The notes beneath the pieces were generated by a model. It was given only the letters and a program-made list of their open reading frames with translations, ran no database searches and was not told the DNA's origin. Both the position numbers and the translations under genes were made by a program. A stretch of 64,000 nt of DNA, taken from Actinomadura flavalba DSM 45200. Lineage in GTDB: Bacteria > Actinomycetota > Actinomycetes > Streptosporangiales > Streptosporangiaceae. How positions within the stretch are numbered: position 1 is the stretch's first letter; every line of letters begins with the position of its first letter. Positions 10,855 to 19,162 of the stretch are shown in pieces. The stretch spans positions 93,833 to 157,832 of the forward strand of contig NZ_KB894103.1 of the NCBI RefSeq assembly GCF_000374305.1. The letters are read 5' to 3'.

Positions 10855-11400
10855 CTAGGCGGCTCGGCGGAGGTGGTCTCGGACGTCCATGAGGGCGAAG
10901 CCCAGGAGGTTGCGGCCGGGCCAGTCGGCGGGACGGGTGGCGCGGGCGTCGTCGGCGGTGAGGCCGATGCCCCAGACGCGGTCGACGGGGCTCGCTTCGA
11001 CGAGGACGCGGTCGCCGGTCTCGCACAGGTAGCGGCGCAGGTCCTCGTCCTGGCCGAACTTGGCGAGGTTGGCGCGGACGACGACGTCGTAGCGGTGCTC
11101 GTCCCAGACCGCGTCGTCGTAGCCGCGCACCCGGCGGCCGAGGTCCTTGGCGCGGGCGGGGTGGGGCGCGGCGAGGATCGCCGCGCGGGTCGCCGCGTCG
11201 CCGAACAGCCGAGCCTTCTCGGCCATCATGAAGTGCTCCGCCGTGGCGTACCGCACCCCGTCCACCGCGAACGCCGCCGGCCACCACTGACTCAGGCACC
11301 ACGGCCCGGCCCCGGCCCGCCCCGCCCGATGCCCCCAGAAGAACAGGTACTTCACCCGCCCCGCGCGCTCCACCACCCGCACGAGCTCCCCAACGTCCAT
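10855..11400 (-). CDS. NADAR (YbiA/DUF1768) family protein
   Basis: A 181-residue protein that spans a single NADAR domain. Visible landmarks are YLFFWGHR near residue 18, LSQWWPAAFAVDGVRYATAEHFMMAEKARLF (the conserved E-x-x-M-M/KA core), AHPARAKDLGRRVRGYDDAVWDEHRYDVVVRANLAKF and VWGIGLTADDARA near the end. Family members hydrolyse N-glycosidic bonds in reactive riboflavin-pathway intermediates, and some remove ADP-ribose from nucleic acid. The ATG at 11400 is chosen because the domain starts immediately after it; an in-frame upstream start would add a non-conserved extension. It stands alone, convergent with geosmin synthase. Confidence 0.88.
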   Translation of the reverse strand: MDVGELVRVVERAGRVKYLFFWGHRAGRAGAGPWCLSQWWPAAFAVDGVRYATAEHFMMAEKARLFGDAATRAAILAAPHPARAKDLGRRVRGYDDAVWDEHRYDVVVRANLAKFGQDEDLRRYLCETGDRVLVEASPVDRVWGIGLTADDARATRPADWPGRNLLGFALMDVRDHLRRAA

Positions 11401-11767
11401 CCCCCGACCCTCGCACCCCCGCCCGGCCCCACGCGAACGGTTTTCCCGCGCCGCCGCGCGTCGTCGTGGCCCGTCATCCGATCCGGAACAGGAGCCCGAA
11501 ATGGGCCATAGCGGGCTTTTGGTACTTAGCGCACTTAACTCATAAAAATGCATTAGCGCAGGTGAGCGCCCATTCTGCGGGAGCGGGCGGCAGGGTTTGC
11601 AAGATCGTTAGGGGGCGGGGGGTAAGGAATCTTGGGAATCCCGTGTCTCCACAATGCGTGTGATGCATCCTACGTACCGTGGCCGGACGTCGCGTGACCC
11701 GGTGGGCACGGTCTGTGCCGGGGCGGGGCGGACGGGGGTACGGCTTTCGACGGGCGAGGGGCGTGGG
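11401..11767 (+). promoter_or_regulatory. Non-coding region upstream of the conservon, with a spaced direct repeat
   Basis: This 367-bp gap separates the NADAR gene from cvnA. Its middle (11517-11560) is unusually A/T-rich and contains TTAGCGCA twice, at 11526-11533 and 11553-11560. The repeats start 27 bp apart, with CATAAAAATGCA between. This looks like promoter plus operator. The stretch from 11640 to 11767 is GC-rich; an in-frame ATG at 11654 exists, but the region shows no conserved coding features. Confidence 0.45.
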
Positions 11768-13588
11768 ATGGGTCGGGCTGGTGCTGGGAACGTTCGTCCA
11801 CCGGCGGAGCGGGCGCTGCTCGTGTGGCTCGGGACGGTGACGCTGCTCGGGGCGGGATGGCTGGCGGCGCTCGTGACGGCGCCGCCCGCGCACACCGACG
11901 CCGTCGCGTGGGGCGGAGGCGTCGGCGGGCTGCTGCTGGCGTTCGCCATCGCCGTCGCCGCGTACTACGCGGCCGTCGCGCGGCGGGCGCGGACGCGGCT
12001 CGCCGCGCTGCGCGGCGGCGCCGACGAGCTGGAGGCCGAACTGTCCACGCTGCTGGACGACACGCTCCCCCGCGTCGTGCGGGCCGTGCACGACGGCGCG
12101 TCCGCCGAGGGCGCGCTGGCGTCGTCGCCGCGCCCCGCCAACACCGGGCTCCAGCGGCTGCTCCAGGCCGTCGCGCACGAAGTGGCCGCCGCCGAGCGGC
12201 GCGCCGCGACCGGGCAGGCGCTCACCGCCGCCGTCGAGGACGAGCTCCAGCGCATCATCGAGGAGACGCTGCCCACCGCCGTGCGCCGCATCCGCCGCGA
12301 GAAGACCGGCGCCGACCGGGTGCTGCTCGAAGCGTCCCGGCCCGCCAACGCGACCGTCGACAAGCTGCTGCACGACGTCGTGCACGGACTGTCGGCCGGG
12401 GAGCGGATGAGCGGCGCGACGATGGCGGCGTGCGCCAGCGCCGCCGCGCGGCTCCAGGCGATGGTGACGAGCATGCTCGCGGAGCTGCGCGAACTCCAGC
12501 ACCGCTACGACGAGCAGGCCGTCTTCGGTGACCTGCTCGACCTCGACCACCGCGCCTCGCAGATGGGCCGCCTCGCCGACAGCATCGCGCTCATGTCCGG
12601 CGGACGCACCGGACGCCGGTGGACCAAGCCGATCCGGATGGAGAGCATCCTGCGCGGCGCCCAGGGCCGCATCGCGGACTACCGGCGCGTGAAGCTGCAC
12701 TCCACCAGCACCGCCGCCGTCGCGGGCTACGCGGCCGAGGGCGTCATGCACGCGCTCGCCGAGTTGCTGGACAACGCCACGTCGTTCTCCGCGCGCAACA
12801 CGGTCGTGCACGTGTACGTCGAGGACGAGGACGCGGGCATCGTCATCACCGTCGAGGACAGCGGCCTCGGGATGCGCAAACGCGAACGCGACCGCGCGCA
12901 GCGCATGGTGTCCAGGCCGCCCGGCCTGGACAACCTGCCGGGCAGCCGCCTCGGCCTGGCCGTCGTCGGACGGCTGGCGCGCAAGCACCGGCTGCGGGTC
13001 AGCTTCCGGCCGTCCGCGCGCGGCGGCATCGGCGTCGTGCTGATGATCCCCCGCCATCTGCTCACCCAGCCCCGGCAGGACTTCTACGACAACGTCCCGT
13101 CGCCGCTGGAGAGCCCGCGCCCCGGCACGGACGGCTTCCCGATCCTCACGGACGCCGCCCCGCGCCCGGTCCCGGCGACGGTCCTGCCCGCCGCCGCCCT
13201 CCCCACCGAGATCCCGGCGCCCGCGCCCGCAGCGGACCCGCCGTCCTGGACCGACACGTCCCCGCGCGGCGTCCCGGCGTCCACGCCGCCCGCCGACGCG
13301 TCGCGGTGGGACGCGCCGACGACGGAGACCCAGGAGGTCCCCGCCGACGCGACGTCCTGGGACATCCCCGCCTCCGCGCCGGCGGCGGAGGCCGAGGCGG
13401 AGCCCGACGACGACCTCCTCCCGCAGCGCCGCCGCGGCGAGACGCTCGCCGCCTCGCCGTATCCGGTGTCCGGACCCGACCTCGCGGCCCCCGAGCACGC
13501 CCCGGCGCCGCGCCGCGACTCCGCCGCCCGGTTCGCCGCGTTCCGCCAGGCCGGACGCCGCGACGACGGCCCCAAGGACCCGGCCTGA
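11768..13588 (+). CDS. cvnA: Conservon sensor-kinase-like protein CvnA
   Basis: A 606-residue membrane protein heading a five-gene conservon. Two transmembrane helices (VWLGTVTLLGAGWLAALVTA and the AWGGGVGGLLLAFAIAVAAYY region) precede two tandem copies of a ~50-residue unit (about 91-145 and 158-213), each containing TLP followed by RPAN. A histidine-kinase-type ATPase domain comes next: N-box ELLDNA at 332-337 and G1 box DSGLGM from 364, then GSRLGLAVVGRLARKH. A Pro/Ala-rich tail of ~150 residues ends the protein. Conservon A proteins are thought to sit at the membrane and act with the B, C and D partners in a G-protein-like complex. The ATG at 11768 is chosen because GAGGG lies 7 nt upstream. 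Confidence 0.92.
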   Translation: MGRAGAGNVRPPAERALLVWLGTVTLLGAGWLAALVTAPPAHTDAVAWGGGVGGLLLAFAIAVAAYYAAVARRARTRLAALRGGADELEAELSTLLDDTLPRVVRAVHDGASAEGALASSPRPANTGLQRLLQAVAHEVAAAERRAATGQALTAAVEDELQRIIEETLPTAVRRIRREKTGADRVLLEASRPANATVDKLLHDVVHGLSAGERMSGATMAACASAAARLQAMVTSMLAELRELQHRYDEQAVFGDLLDLDHRASQMGRLADSIALMSGGRTGRRWTKPIRMESILRGAQGRIADYRRVKLHSTSTAAVAGYAAEGVMHALAELLDNATSFSARNTVVHVYVEDEDAGIVITVEDSGLGMRKRERDRAQRMVSRPPGLDNLPGSRLGLAVVGRLARKHRLRVSFRPSARGGIGVVLMIPRHLLTQPRQDFYDNVPSPLESPRPGTDGFPILTDAAPRPVPATVLPAAALPTEIPAPAPAADPPSWTDTSPRGVPASTPPADASRWDAPTTETQEVPADATSWDIPASAPAAEAEAEPDDDLLPQRRRGETLAASPYPVSGPDLAAPEHAPAPRRDSAARFAAFRQAGRRDDGPKDPA

Positions 13589-14061
13589 TGCCCGTTCCCC
13601 GATCGGCTGACGAACAGGAGGCAGGGGCGTTCCGCCGCCCCGAGACCGCGATGAGCTCTGACGACCGTGACCTCGGCCGGGTGCTGGAGAACCTGCTGCA
13701 CCGGGCGCCCGGCACCCGGCACGTGCTGATGCTGTCCCGGGACGGGCTGAAGGTCGGCCACAGCCCGGGCCTCGACGTGGACGCCGCCGACCAGCTCTCC
13801 GCCATCGCCGCCGGCATCGCCGCGCTGGCGCTCAGCGCGTCCGCCGAGTTCGGCAGCGGGCTGGGCGCCGGGCAGGCGATGGTGGAGTTCCCCGGCGGCG
13901 TGCTGCTGATCGTCCCGGCCGGGGAGGGCGCGCACCTGGCGGTCGTCGCCGCCGAGGACGCCGACGTCGGCATGGTCGCCCACTACATGAACGAGATGGT
14001 CGAGCAGATCGGCGTCCACATGACGGTGGCGCCGCGCCGTCCCGCGGCGTCGACCCCGTGA
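13588..14061 (+). CDS. cvnB: Conservon roadblock/LC7 protein CvnB
   Basis: A 157-residue protein whose last ~125 residues form a roadblock/LC7 domain (LGRVLENLLHRAPGTRHVLMLSRDG, ADQLSAIAAGIAALALSAS, MVEFPGGVLLIVPAG and VGMVAHYMNEMVEQIG). Roadblock proteins regulate small Ras-like GTPases such as the CvnD encoded two genes on. The ATG at 13588 shares a base with the cvnA stop (TGATG) and gives coupling; family members usually start nearer the ATG at 13651, but no ribosome site lies just before that one. The stop forms a GTGA with cvnC. Confidence 0.92.
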   Translation: MPVPRSADEQEAGAFRRPETAMSSDDRDLGRVLENLLHRAPGTRHVLMLSRDGLKVGHSPGLDVDAADQLSAIAAGIAALALSASAEFGSGLGAGQAMVEFPGGVLLIVPAGEGAHLAVVAAEDADVGMVAHYMNEMVEQIGVHMTVAPRRPAASTP

Positions 14062-14420
14062 ACCCGCGCGACGTCGGCCGCGAGGACCCGGACCGGCTGT
14101 TCATCGTGACGGGCGGACGCGCCGACACCGACGGCCCGGTCCTCGACCTCGTCTCGCTGATCGTCGGCGGCGGTGCGGCGCCGCCCGGAACGCCGTCCGA
14201 GCAGGCCGGGGTGCTCGCCCGCTGCCGGGACTTCCCCGTCTCGGTGGCGGAGCTGTCCGCGCATCTGGATCTGCCGGTCAGCGTCGTCAAGATCGTGCTG
14301 CGGGACCTGGCACGGGAGGGGCGCGTCACGGTGCGCCCGCCGGTGTCGGCGCCGCCGCGCGACCAGTTGCCCGACCTGGAAACGCTGAGGCAGGTGCTCG
14401 TTGGACTCCATGACCTCTGA
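14058..14420 (+). CDS. cvnC: Conservon DUF742 protein CvnC
   Basis: A 120-residue protein covering the DUF742 family: an N-terminal RLFIVTGGRA segment, LDLVSLIVG, then a winged-helix-like part with CRDFPVSVAELSAHLDLPVSVVKIVLRDL followed by REGRVTVRPP. In known conservons the C protein belongs to the complex with the sensor-like and GTPase partners, and the helix-turn-helix-like half has led to suggestions of DNA or protein binding. The GTG at 14058 overlaps the cvnB stop (GTGA), and the 3' end overlaps the start of cvnD. Confidence 0.92.
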   Translation: MNPRDVGREDPDRLFIVTGGRADTDGPVLDLVSLIVGGGAAPPGTPSEQAGVLARCRDFPVSVAELSAHLDLPVSVVKIVLRDLAREGRVTVRPPVSAPPRDQLPDLETLRQVLVGLHDL

Positions 14421-15030
14421 CCGGAACGACGTCCCGCTGCGCAGCACCGCCCGCGACGCCCTGAAGATCGTCATCGTCGGCGGGTTCGGCGTCGGCAAGA
14501 CGACGATGGTCGGCGCGGTGAGCGAGATCCGTCCGCTCAGCACCGAGGAGATCATGACGCGGGCGGGCGTCGGCATCGACGACCCGTCCGCCGTCGCGGA
14601 CAAGAACGCGACGACGGTCGCGTTCGACTTCGGCCGGATCACGCTGAACGACGAGAAGGTGCTGTACCTGTTCGGCGCGCCCGGCCAGCAGCGGTTCTGG
14701 TTCCTGTGGGACCAGTTGTTCGGCGGCAGCCTCGGCGCCGTCGTGCTCGTCGACACCCGCCGCCTCGCGGACTCGTTCTACGCGATCGACCGGCTGGAGC
14801 ACCACGGGACGCCGTTCATCGTGGCCGTCAACCGGTTCCCGGGCCCGGCGCCGGACGCGCCGCCCGCGCGGGCGGCGCCGTCGCTGGCACGGGTCCGGGC
14901 CGCGCTCGACCTGCCGCCGGGCGTGCCGCTCGTGGAGTGCGACGCGCGCCTGCGGCCGTCCTGCAAGTCCGTGCTGATCGACCTCGTCCAGCACCTCACC
15001 TCGCTGCACTTCCCGGAGACGACGCCGTGA
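14401..15030 (+). CDS. cvnD: Conservon small GTPase CvnD
   Basis: A 209-residue ATP/GTP-binding protein of the conservon/MglA-like group. The P-loop GGFGVGKTT is at 27-35, the switch motif is LYLFGAPGQQRFWFLW, and the G4 position reads VNRF instead of NKxD, as is usual for this branch. I start it at TTG 14401, 11 nt after a GAGG and giving MDSM; the alternative ATG at 14410 removes three residues. Either start overlaps the cvnC 3' end. It is expected to switch between GDP and GTP under control of the roadblock partner. Its stop forms a GTGA with the P450. Confidence 0.93.
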   Translation: MDSMTSDRNDVPLRSTARDALKIVIVGGFGVGKTTMVGAVSEIRPLSTEEIMTRAGVGIDDPSAVADKNATTVAFDFGRITLNDEKVLYLFGAPGQQRFWFLWDQLFGGSLGAVVLVDTRRLADSFYAIDRLEHHGTPFIVAVNRFPGPAPDAPPARAAPSLARVRAALDLPPGVPLVECDARLRPSCKSVLIDLVQHLTSLHFPETTP

Positions 15031-16334
15031 CCTCTTCCACCACCTCACCCGAGCCCGCGGCCCCCGCTCACCCGGGGCATCCGCGGCCGACGCGGCTGTA
15101 CGGTCCGGCCATCGCCCGCGACCCGGACGCGCTGTACGCCGAGCTGCGGCACCGGTACGGGCCGGTGGCGCCGGTGCTGCTCGACGGCGACATCCCGGCG
15201 TGGTTCGTCCTCGGCTACCGCGAGGTGAACCACGTGACGAGCAACCCGCGGCTGTTCGCGCGCGACTGCCGCCGGTGGAACGCCTGGGACCTGGTGCCCG
15301 ACGACTGGCCGCTGATGCCGTACGTGGGGTGGACGCCGTCGGTGATGTTCGCCGAGGGCCCCGAGCACCGGCGCCGGGCGGGCGCGATCGGGGACGCGCT
15401 GGACGCGGCCGACCGCACCGAGCTGACGAACCTGTGCGTGGCGATCTGCGACCGGCTCATCGACGGGTTCTCCGGCAACGGCGAGGCCGACCTGATCGCG
15501 GAGTACTCGGCGCAGATCACGTTGCAGGTGATGGCGCGGCTGTTCGGCCTGCCGGAGGCCGACATCCCGGCGCTCGTGCAGGACGTCGCGGACTCCCTGG
15601 ACGTCGCGGAGAAGGCCGTCGCGGCGCACCAGCGCATTCACGCGCGGATGCAGGACCTCGTCCGGACGAAGGCGCGGCGCCCCGGGCTGGACGTGCCGTC
15701 GCGGCTGATCGCGCATCCGGCGGGCCTGTCGGAGGACGAGATCGTCATCGACCTGCTCGTGGTGCTGGCGGCGGCGCAGCAGCCGGTCGGGAACTGGATC
15801 GGCAACACGCTGCGGCTGATGCTCGTCGACGACCGGTTCTCGATGTCGTTGCAGGGCGGCCGGGGCAGCATCACGCAGGCGCTCAACGAGGTGCTGTGGG
15901 AGACGACGCCGACGCAGAACTTCATCGGCCGCTGGGCCGTGCACGACTGCATGCTCGGTGAGCAGCGCATCCGGCGCGGCGACCTGCTGGTGCTGGGGTT
16001 CGCGGCGGCCAACACCGACCCGCAGGTGTGCCCGCGCTCGCGGTCGGCGCAGAACCCGGACGCCAACCGCGCGCACATGTCGTTCGGGCACGGCGAGCAC
16101 GGCTGCCCGTTCCCGGGGCCGGAGCTGGGCGAGCTGATCGCGCGCACGTCGGTGGAGGTGCTGCTCGACCGGCTGCCCGACGTGGAGATCGCGGTTCGCC
16201 CGGAAACGCTGGAGTGGCGGCCGTCGCTGTGGATGCGCGGCCTTTTCGCGCTGCCCGTCCGGTTCAGCCCGGCCGCCGACGATGACCTGCTCTCCTACGA
16301 CCCGGACCTCTTCGAGGAGGACGAGCTGGACTGA
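15027..16334 (+). CDS. cvnE: Conservon cytochrome P450 CvnE lacking the EXXR arginine (CYP157-like)
   Basis: A 435-residue P450 with a GTG start overlapping the GTPase stop. The heme loop FGHGEHGC puts the thiolate Cys at about residue 360 and continues PFPGPELGELIAR, the conservon-type variant, not CxG. In the K helix the near-universal EXXR is E-V-L-W (about 288-291), so the Arg is missing. The I helix reads AAAQQPVGNW with no acid-alcohol pair. The published CYP157 family, which sits in Streptomyces conservons, is known for the same EXXR loss, so I assign this one there tentatively. Catalytic activity is uncertain, and a redox or sensory role within the conservon is possible. Confidence 0.9.
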   Translation: MTSSTTSPEPAAPAHPGHPRPTRLYGPAIARDPDALYAELRHRYGPVAPVLLDGDIPAWFVLGYREVNHVTSNPRLFARDCRRWNAWDLVPDDWPLMPYVGWTPSVMFAEGPEHRRRAGAIGDALDAADRTELTNLCVAICDRLIDGFSGNGEADLIAEYSAQITLQVMARLFGLPEADIPALVQDVADSLDVAEKAVAAHQRIHARMQDLVRTKARRPGLDVPSRLIAHPAGLSEDEIVIDLLVVLAAAQQPVGNWIGNTLRLMLVDDRFSMSLQGGRGSITQALNEVLWETTPTQNFIGRWAVHDCMLGEQRIRRGDLLVLGFAAANTDPQVCPRSRSAQNPDANRAHMSFGHGEHGCPFPGPELGELIARTSVEVLLDRLPDVEIAVRPETLEWRPSLWMRGLFALPVRFSPAADDDLLSYDPDLFEEDELD

Positions 16335-16352
16335 CCCCCTAGGCTCCCGTTC

Positions 16353-16874
16353 ATGCGCATTCGAGCGGGTGGCAGCGGTGACGCGCCGATCGTCCTGGAA
16401 CTGCTCGACACGGCCGTCGCGTGGCTGGCGCGGGAGGAGCGGACGGGGCAGTGGGGCACCGAGCCGTGGTCGACGGTGCCCGCACGGGTCGCGCGGATCG
16501 AGGGGCTGACGCGCGACGGCGACGTGTGGCTGGCCGAGCGGGACGGCGACGTCGTGGGCGCGATGGTGCTGACGCGGGAGCCGATGCCGTACGTCGAGCC
16601 GGTGGACGAGCCGGAGGTGTACGTCTCGCTGCTCGTCACCGACCGGTCGCGGCCGGGCGGCGGGGCGGGGGCGGCGCTGCTGGAGCACGCGCGGGCCGAG
16701 GCCGCGCGCGTCGGCGCGGATCTGCTGCGGGTGGACTGCTACGCGGGCGACGACGGCGCGCTCGTCCGGTACTACGAGCGCCACGGCTTCACGCGGGTCC
16801 GTCCGTTCACCGTCGGGGAGTGGCCCGGGCAGCTTCTCCAGCAGCGCCTCGGCTCCGCTACGCCGCCCCGCTGA
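16353..16874 (+). CDS. GNAT-family N-acetyltransferase
   Basis: A 173-residue protein with the GNAT fold layout: N-terminal MRIRAGGSGDAPIVLELLD, strand WLAERDGDVVGAMVL, then the acetyl-CoA loop RPGGGAGAALLEHARAEAARVG (a variant of R/QxxGxG/A), and finally DLLRVDCY followed by LVRYYERHGFTRV. The substrate cannot be inferred. A TAGGCT box at 16340-16345 ends 7 nt before the ATG, so the gene may have its own leaderless transcript rather than being read with the conservon. Its last 17 nt overlap the convergent P450. Confidence 0.85.
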   Translation: MRIRAGGSGDAPIVLELLDTAVAWLAREERTGQWGTEPWSTVPARVARIEGLTRDGDVWLAERDGDVVGAMVLTREPMPYVEPVDEPEVYVSLLVTDRSRPGGGAGAALLEHARAEAARVGADLLRVDCYAGDDGALVRYYERHGFTRVRPFTVGEWPGQLLQQRLGSATPPR

Positions 16875-18096
16875 CGATCCGCGCGCCGGGGGTGAACAGC
16901 AGCGGCAGCGACGCCGGGCCGCGCGTGAACACGCCCTGCTCGACGGGCGTGAACCCGGCGGGGAGCCGCAGGTCGGGCATCGCGTCCAGGAGCTGGTTCG
17001 CGCCGACCTCGACCTCGGTCTTGGCGAGCAGCGCGCCGACGCAGAAGTGCCGGCCGAGCGCGAACGCCAGGTGGTCGGCCGCCGCCGAGAACGCGGTGGT
17101 GGCCGAGAGGTCGGTGCGGAACACGTCGAAGGTGTCGGGGTCGGCGTAGCGGTCGGGGTCGCGGTTGGCGGCGCCGATGAGCGCGGTGACGGTGCGGCCC
17201 GCCTTGACGGTCCCGCCGGACAGTTCGACGTCCTCGGCGGGCTGCCGCATGATCATGTGGACGGGCGGGGTGTACCGCAGCGTCTCGGCGAACGCGCGCG
17301 GGATGAGCGAGCGGTCGTCGCGGACGGCGGCGAGCTGCTCGGGCCGCGCGAGCAGGTTCGCGAACAGCGCGGACATGGCCTTGTCGGTCGTCTCGCCGCC
17401 GGCGGCGAGCAGCAGGCTGCAGAACGCCTTGATGTCCTCGTCGCTCATCGACGTGCCGTCGATCTCGGCCCGGCACAGGGTGGACAGCAGGTCGTCGCCG
17501 GGGTTCGCGCGGCGGTCGCGGATGACCGGCAGCATGTATGCGGCGAACTCGGTGCGCGTCCGCTCGCCCGCCGCCGTCACGCCGGGGTCCTGGGCGAGGT
17601 TGCCGAGGAACGCGATGATCGAGGTGTACCAGCGCTGGAACCGGGCGTGGTCGGCCTGGTCGAGGCCGAGCATGTCGACGATGACGTTGATCGGGAAGTG
17701 CGTGCTGTAGCCGGTGACGAGGTCGACCTCGCCTCGGTCGCGGAACGCGTCGATGAGGCGCCGCGAGTTCGCCTCGATGACGGGCAGGAACGTGGAGCGC
17801 AGTTCGTCGCCGCGGAAGGCGGGGGCGACGAGCGCGCGCCGGACGGAGTGCTCGCGTCCGGAGAGCTGGAGGATCGTGCGGCCGTGCACGGGTTCGAGCT
17901 GCCAGTCGTAGTTCGCGGTGGTGAAGACGGGGTCGCGGAAGACGCGGGAGACGTCGTCGTACCGGGAGACGACGTAGCTCTGCATGGCCTCGTGCCACAG
18001 CAGCGGCGCGTCCTCGCGGTAGGCCCGGTAGGCGCGATAGGGGTCACGTGCGAATTCCGGCGACAGAAGGTCGGGGATCTGCCGTGCCGTGGCCAT
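16858..18096 (-). CDS. Cytochrome P450 (canonical)
   Basis: A 412-residue bacterial class I P450 with all usual motifs: I-helix AAGGETTD, K-helix ETLR, and heme loop FALGRHFCVG with the thiolate Cys at about 352. The ATG at 18096 is chosen because AGGAG lies 7 nt upstream; a longer in-frame start at 18144 lacks support. It ends on the GNAT gene in a 17-nt convergent overlap. No ferredoxin or reductase gene is adjacent and there is no obvious biosynthetic cluster, so the substrate is unknown. Unlike the conservon P450 next door, it looks fully competent for monooxygenation. Confidence 0.92.
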   Translation of the reverse strand: MATARQIPDLLSPEFARDPYRAYRAYREDAPLLWHEAMQSYVVSRYDDVSRVFRDPVFTTANYDWQLEPVHGRTILQLSGREHSVRRALVAPAFRGDELRSTFLPVIEANSRRLIDAFRDRGEVDLVTGYSTHFPINVIVDMLGLDQADHARFQRWYTSIIAFLGNLAQDPGVTAAGERTRTEFAAYMLPVIRDRRANPGDDLLSTLCRAEIDGTSMSDEDIKAFCSLLLAAGGETTDKAMSALFANLLARPEQLAAVRDDRSLIPRAFAETLRYTPPVHMIMRQPAEDVELSGGTVKAGRTVTALIGAANRDPDRYADPDTFDVFRTDLSATTAFSAAADHLAFALGRHFCVGALLAKTEVEVGANQLLDAMPDLRLPAGFTPVEQGVFTRGPASLPLLFTPGARIVSGAA

Positions 18097-18766
18097 GGCG
18101 ACACTCCTTTGTGTGACACGTGCCGTGCCTTCGGGGGACGCCAACGAGACTAGGGAGCAGTACCGCGCGAGTCCATAGTGTGGCGGTTCGTAATTGTTTA
18201 CGGCCCGACAGGATGGGGTGACTCCTCCCGGCCCGTCCGCCCGAAATCAAGCGTCGGCGCACGCATCGCCTTTTTCCCGGCGCGGCTTCGTCTCCGCTGC
18301 TCACCGCCATCCGGCGCGCCTCGCCGGACGTACCGCGCCCCACCCGTCCCGCCCGCAACCGGTGATCATCATCGGGGCGACCGCGCCCATAAACCCGCCG
18401 GACCTTCAATGGCACCCTTTTCTTTGCCAATTAACAGCCAAACAAGAGTGGCCTGCGTCACATCGGGGCCAATGCGTCTTGAATCATCGGCCGTTCCTTT
18501 TCCCTCCGTTCCGCGCGTATGATCGACGGCAGAGCGGTTTTCGTCCGGCCGGTGCGCCGACCAGGCGAGACCTCTCCGGGAGACGGCACCGCATCGCCTT
18601 TCCGGGCGGCGCGGCGCCTCCTTCTCCGAGGCCCCGTCCGGGCGCGGTCTAGACCATTTTGCGCACGGGGTAGGGGTATCGGGGAAGATTCTCTCTTCAC
18701 CACTCCGTCTGGTCGTCCGCGCGCGGACGGCCGCGACGACGGCCCGACAGGAGGACAGCGACACCC
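18097..18766. other. Gene-poor 670-bp stretch
   Basis: No reading frame here shows conserved protein features, and long open frames on either strand are compositional. It holds the P450 promoter on the minus strand, an A/T-richer patch around 18385-18500 without a recognisable element, and a perfect 10-bp palindrome at 18646-18655 listed separately. I see no tRNA or stable RNA. Confidence 0.5.
18645..18657. promoter_or_regulatory. DasR-like palindrome GGTCTAGACC
   Basis: The perfect palindrome GGTCTAGACC (18646-18655), followed by ATT, matches the core of the DasR responsive element known from Streptomyces (ACTGGTCTAGACCACT). DasR is a GntR-family repressor that responds to glucosamine phosphates. 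The site lies 112 bp upstream of a 47-codon ORF and about 550 bp upstream of the P450 start. Flanking bases only partly match, so binding is an inference. Confidence 0.45.
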
Positions 18767-18910
18767 ATGAGCACCCCTCTGGCCAACCCTCGCCGTACCC
18801 GGCTCGCGACCTGGCCGACGCGCCACCCGCAGGACCAGGACGCCGAGCAGACCGTCCGCACCGGGGACGCCGTGCCGTCGGCCCCCGACGAGGAGCAGGT
18901 CGTCTCCTGA
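18767..18910 (+). CDS. Small hypothetical protein, 47 aa
   Basis: ATG at 18767 with AGGAGG about 12 nt upstream opens a 47-codon frame (MSTPLANPRRTRLATWPTRH, then an acidic tail ending in EEQVVS). Third positions are nearly all G or C, as in the surrounding genes. There is a basic N-terminal half and an acidic C-terminal half, with no Cys, no hydrophobic segment and no signal peptide. I do not recognise a family. A peptide regulator or a precursor peptide is conceivable, but nothing in the sequence proves it. A DasR-like palindrome lies upstream. Confidence 0.45.
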   Translation: MSTPLANPRRTRLATWPTRHPQDQDAEQTVRTGDAVPSAPDEEQVVS

Positions 18911-19162
18911 CCTCGGCAGACGTGCCCGGCCGTCCCCGCACGGGGCCGCCGGACGTCCGGCCGCGCCGCCCGCCACGGGCCGCGCGGAGCGCCGCGAGGC
19001 GCGTTTCCCACCCTGGCCGGGGCCGCCCGCCGTCCTGAGACGGCGCGCCGCCCCACCTTCCGGCCGTTCCGGGCCGCTCACCACTTCTCTCCGCCCGGGT
19101 GGGAATACGGCGTGAAACTCCGTATGTTGTACGGTGTTAGTCGTCCGAGAGGTGGTCCGCCC

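Noticed and set aside
18194..18652. Open frames of 110-190 codons on both strands upstream of the 47-aa ORF
   Set aside because: Codon-position GC is flat, Arg/Pro/Ser-rich composition is typical of antisense or non-coding GC-rich DNA, and no domain is visible.
18767..18910. RiPP precursor for the nearby P450
   Set aside because: The ORF has no Cys or aromatic-rich core, is divergent from the P450 and lies 670 bp away; no other maturation enzyme is adjacent.
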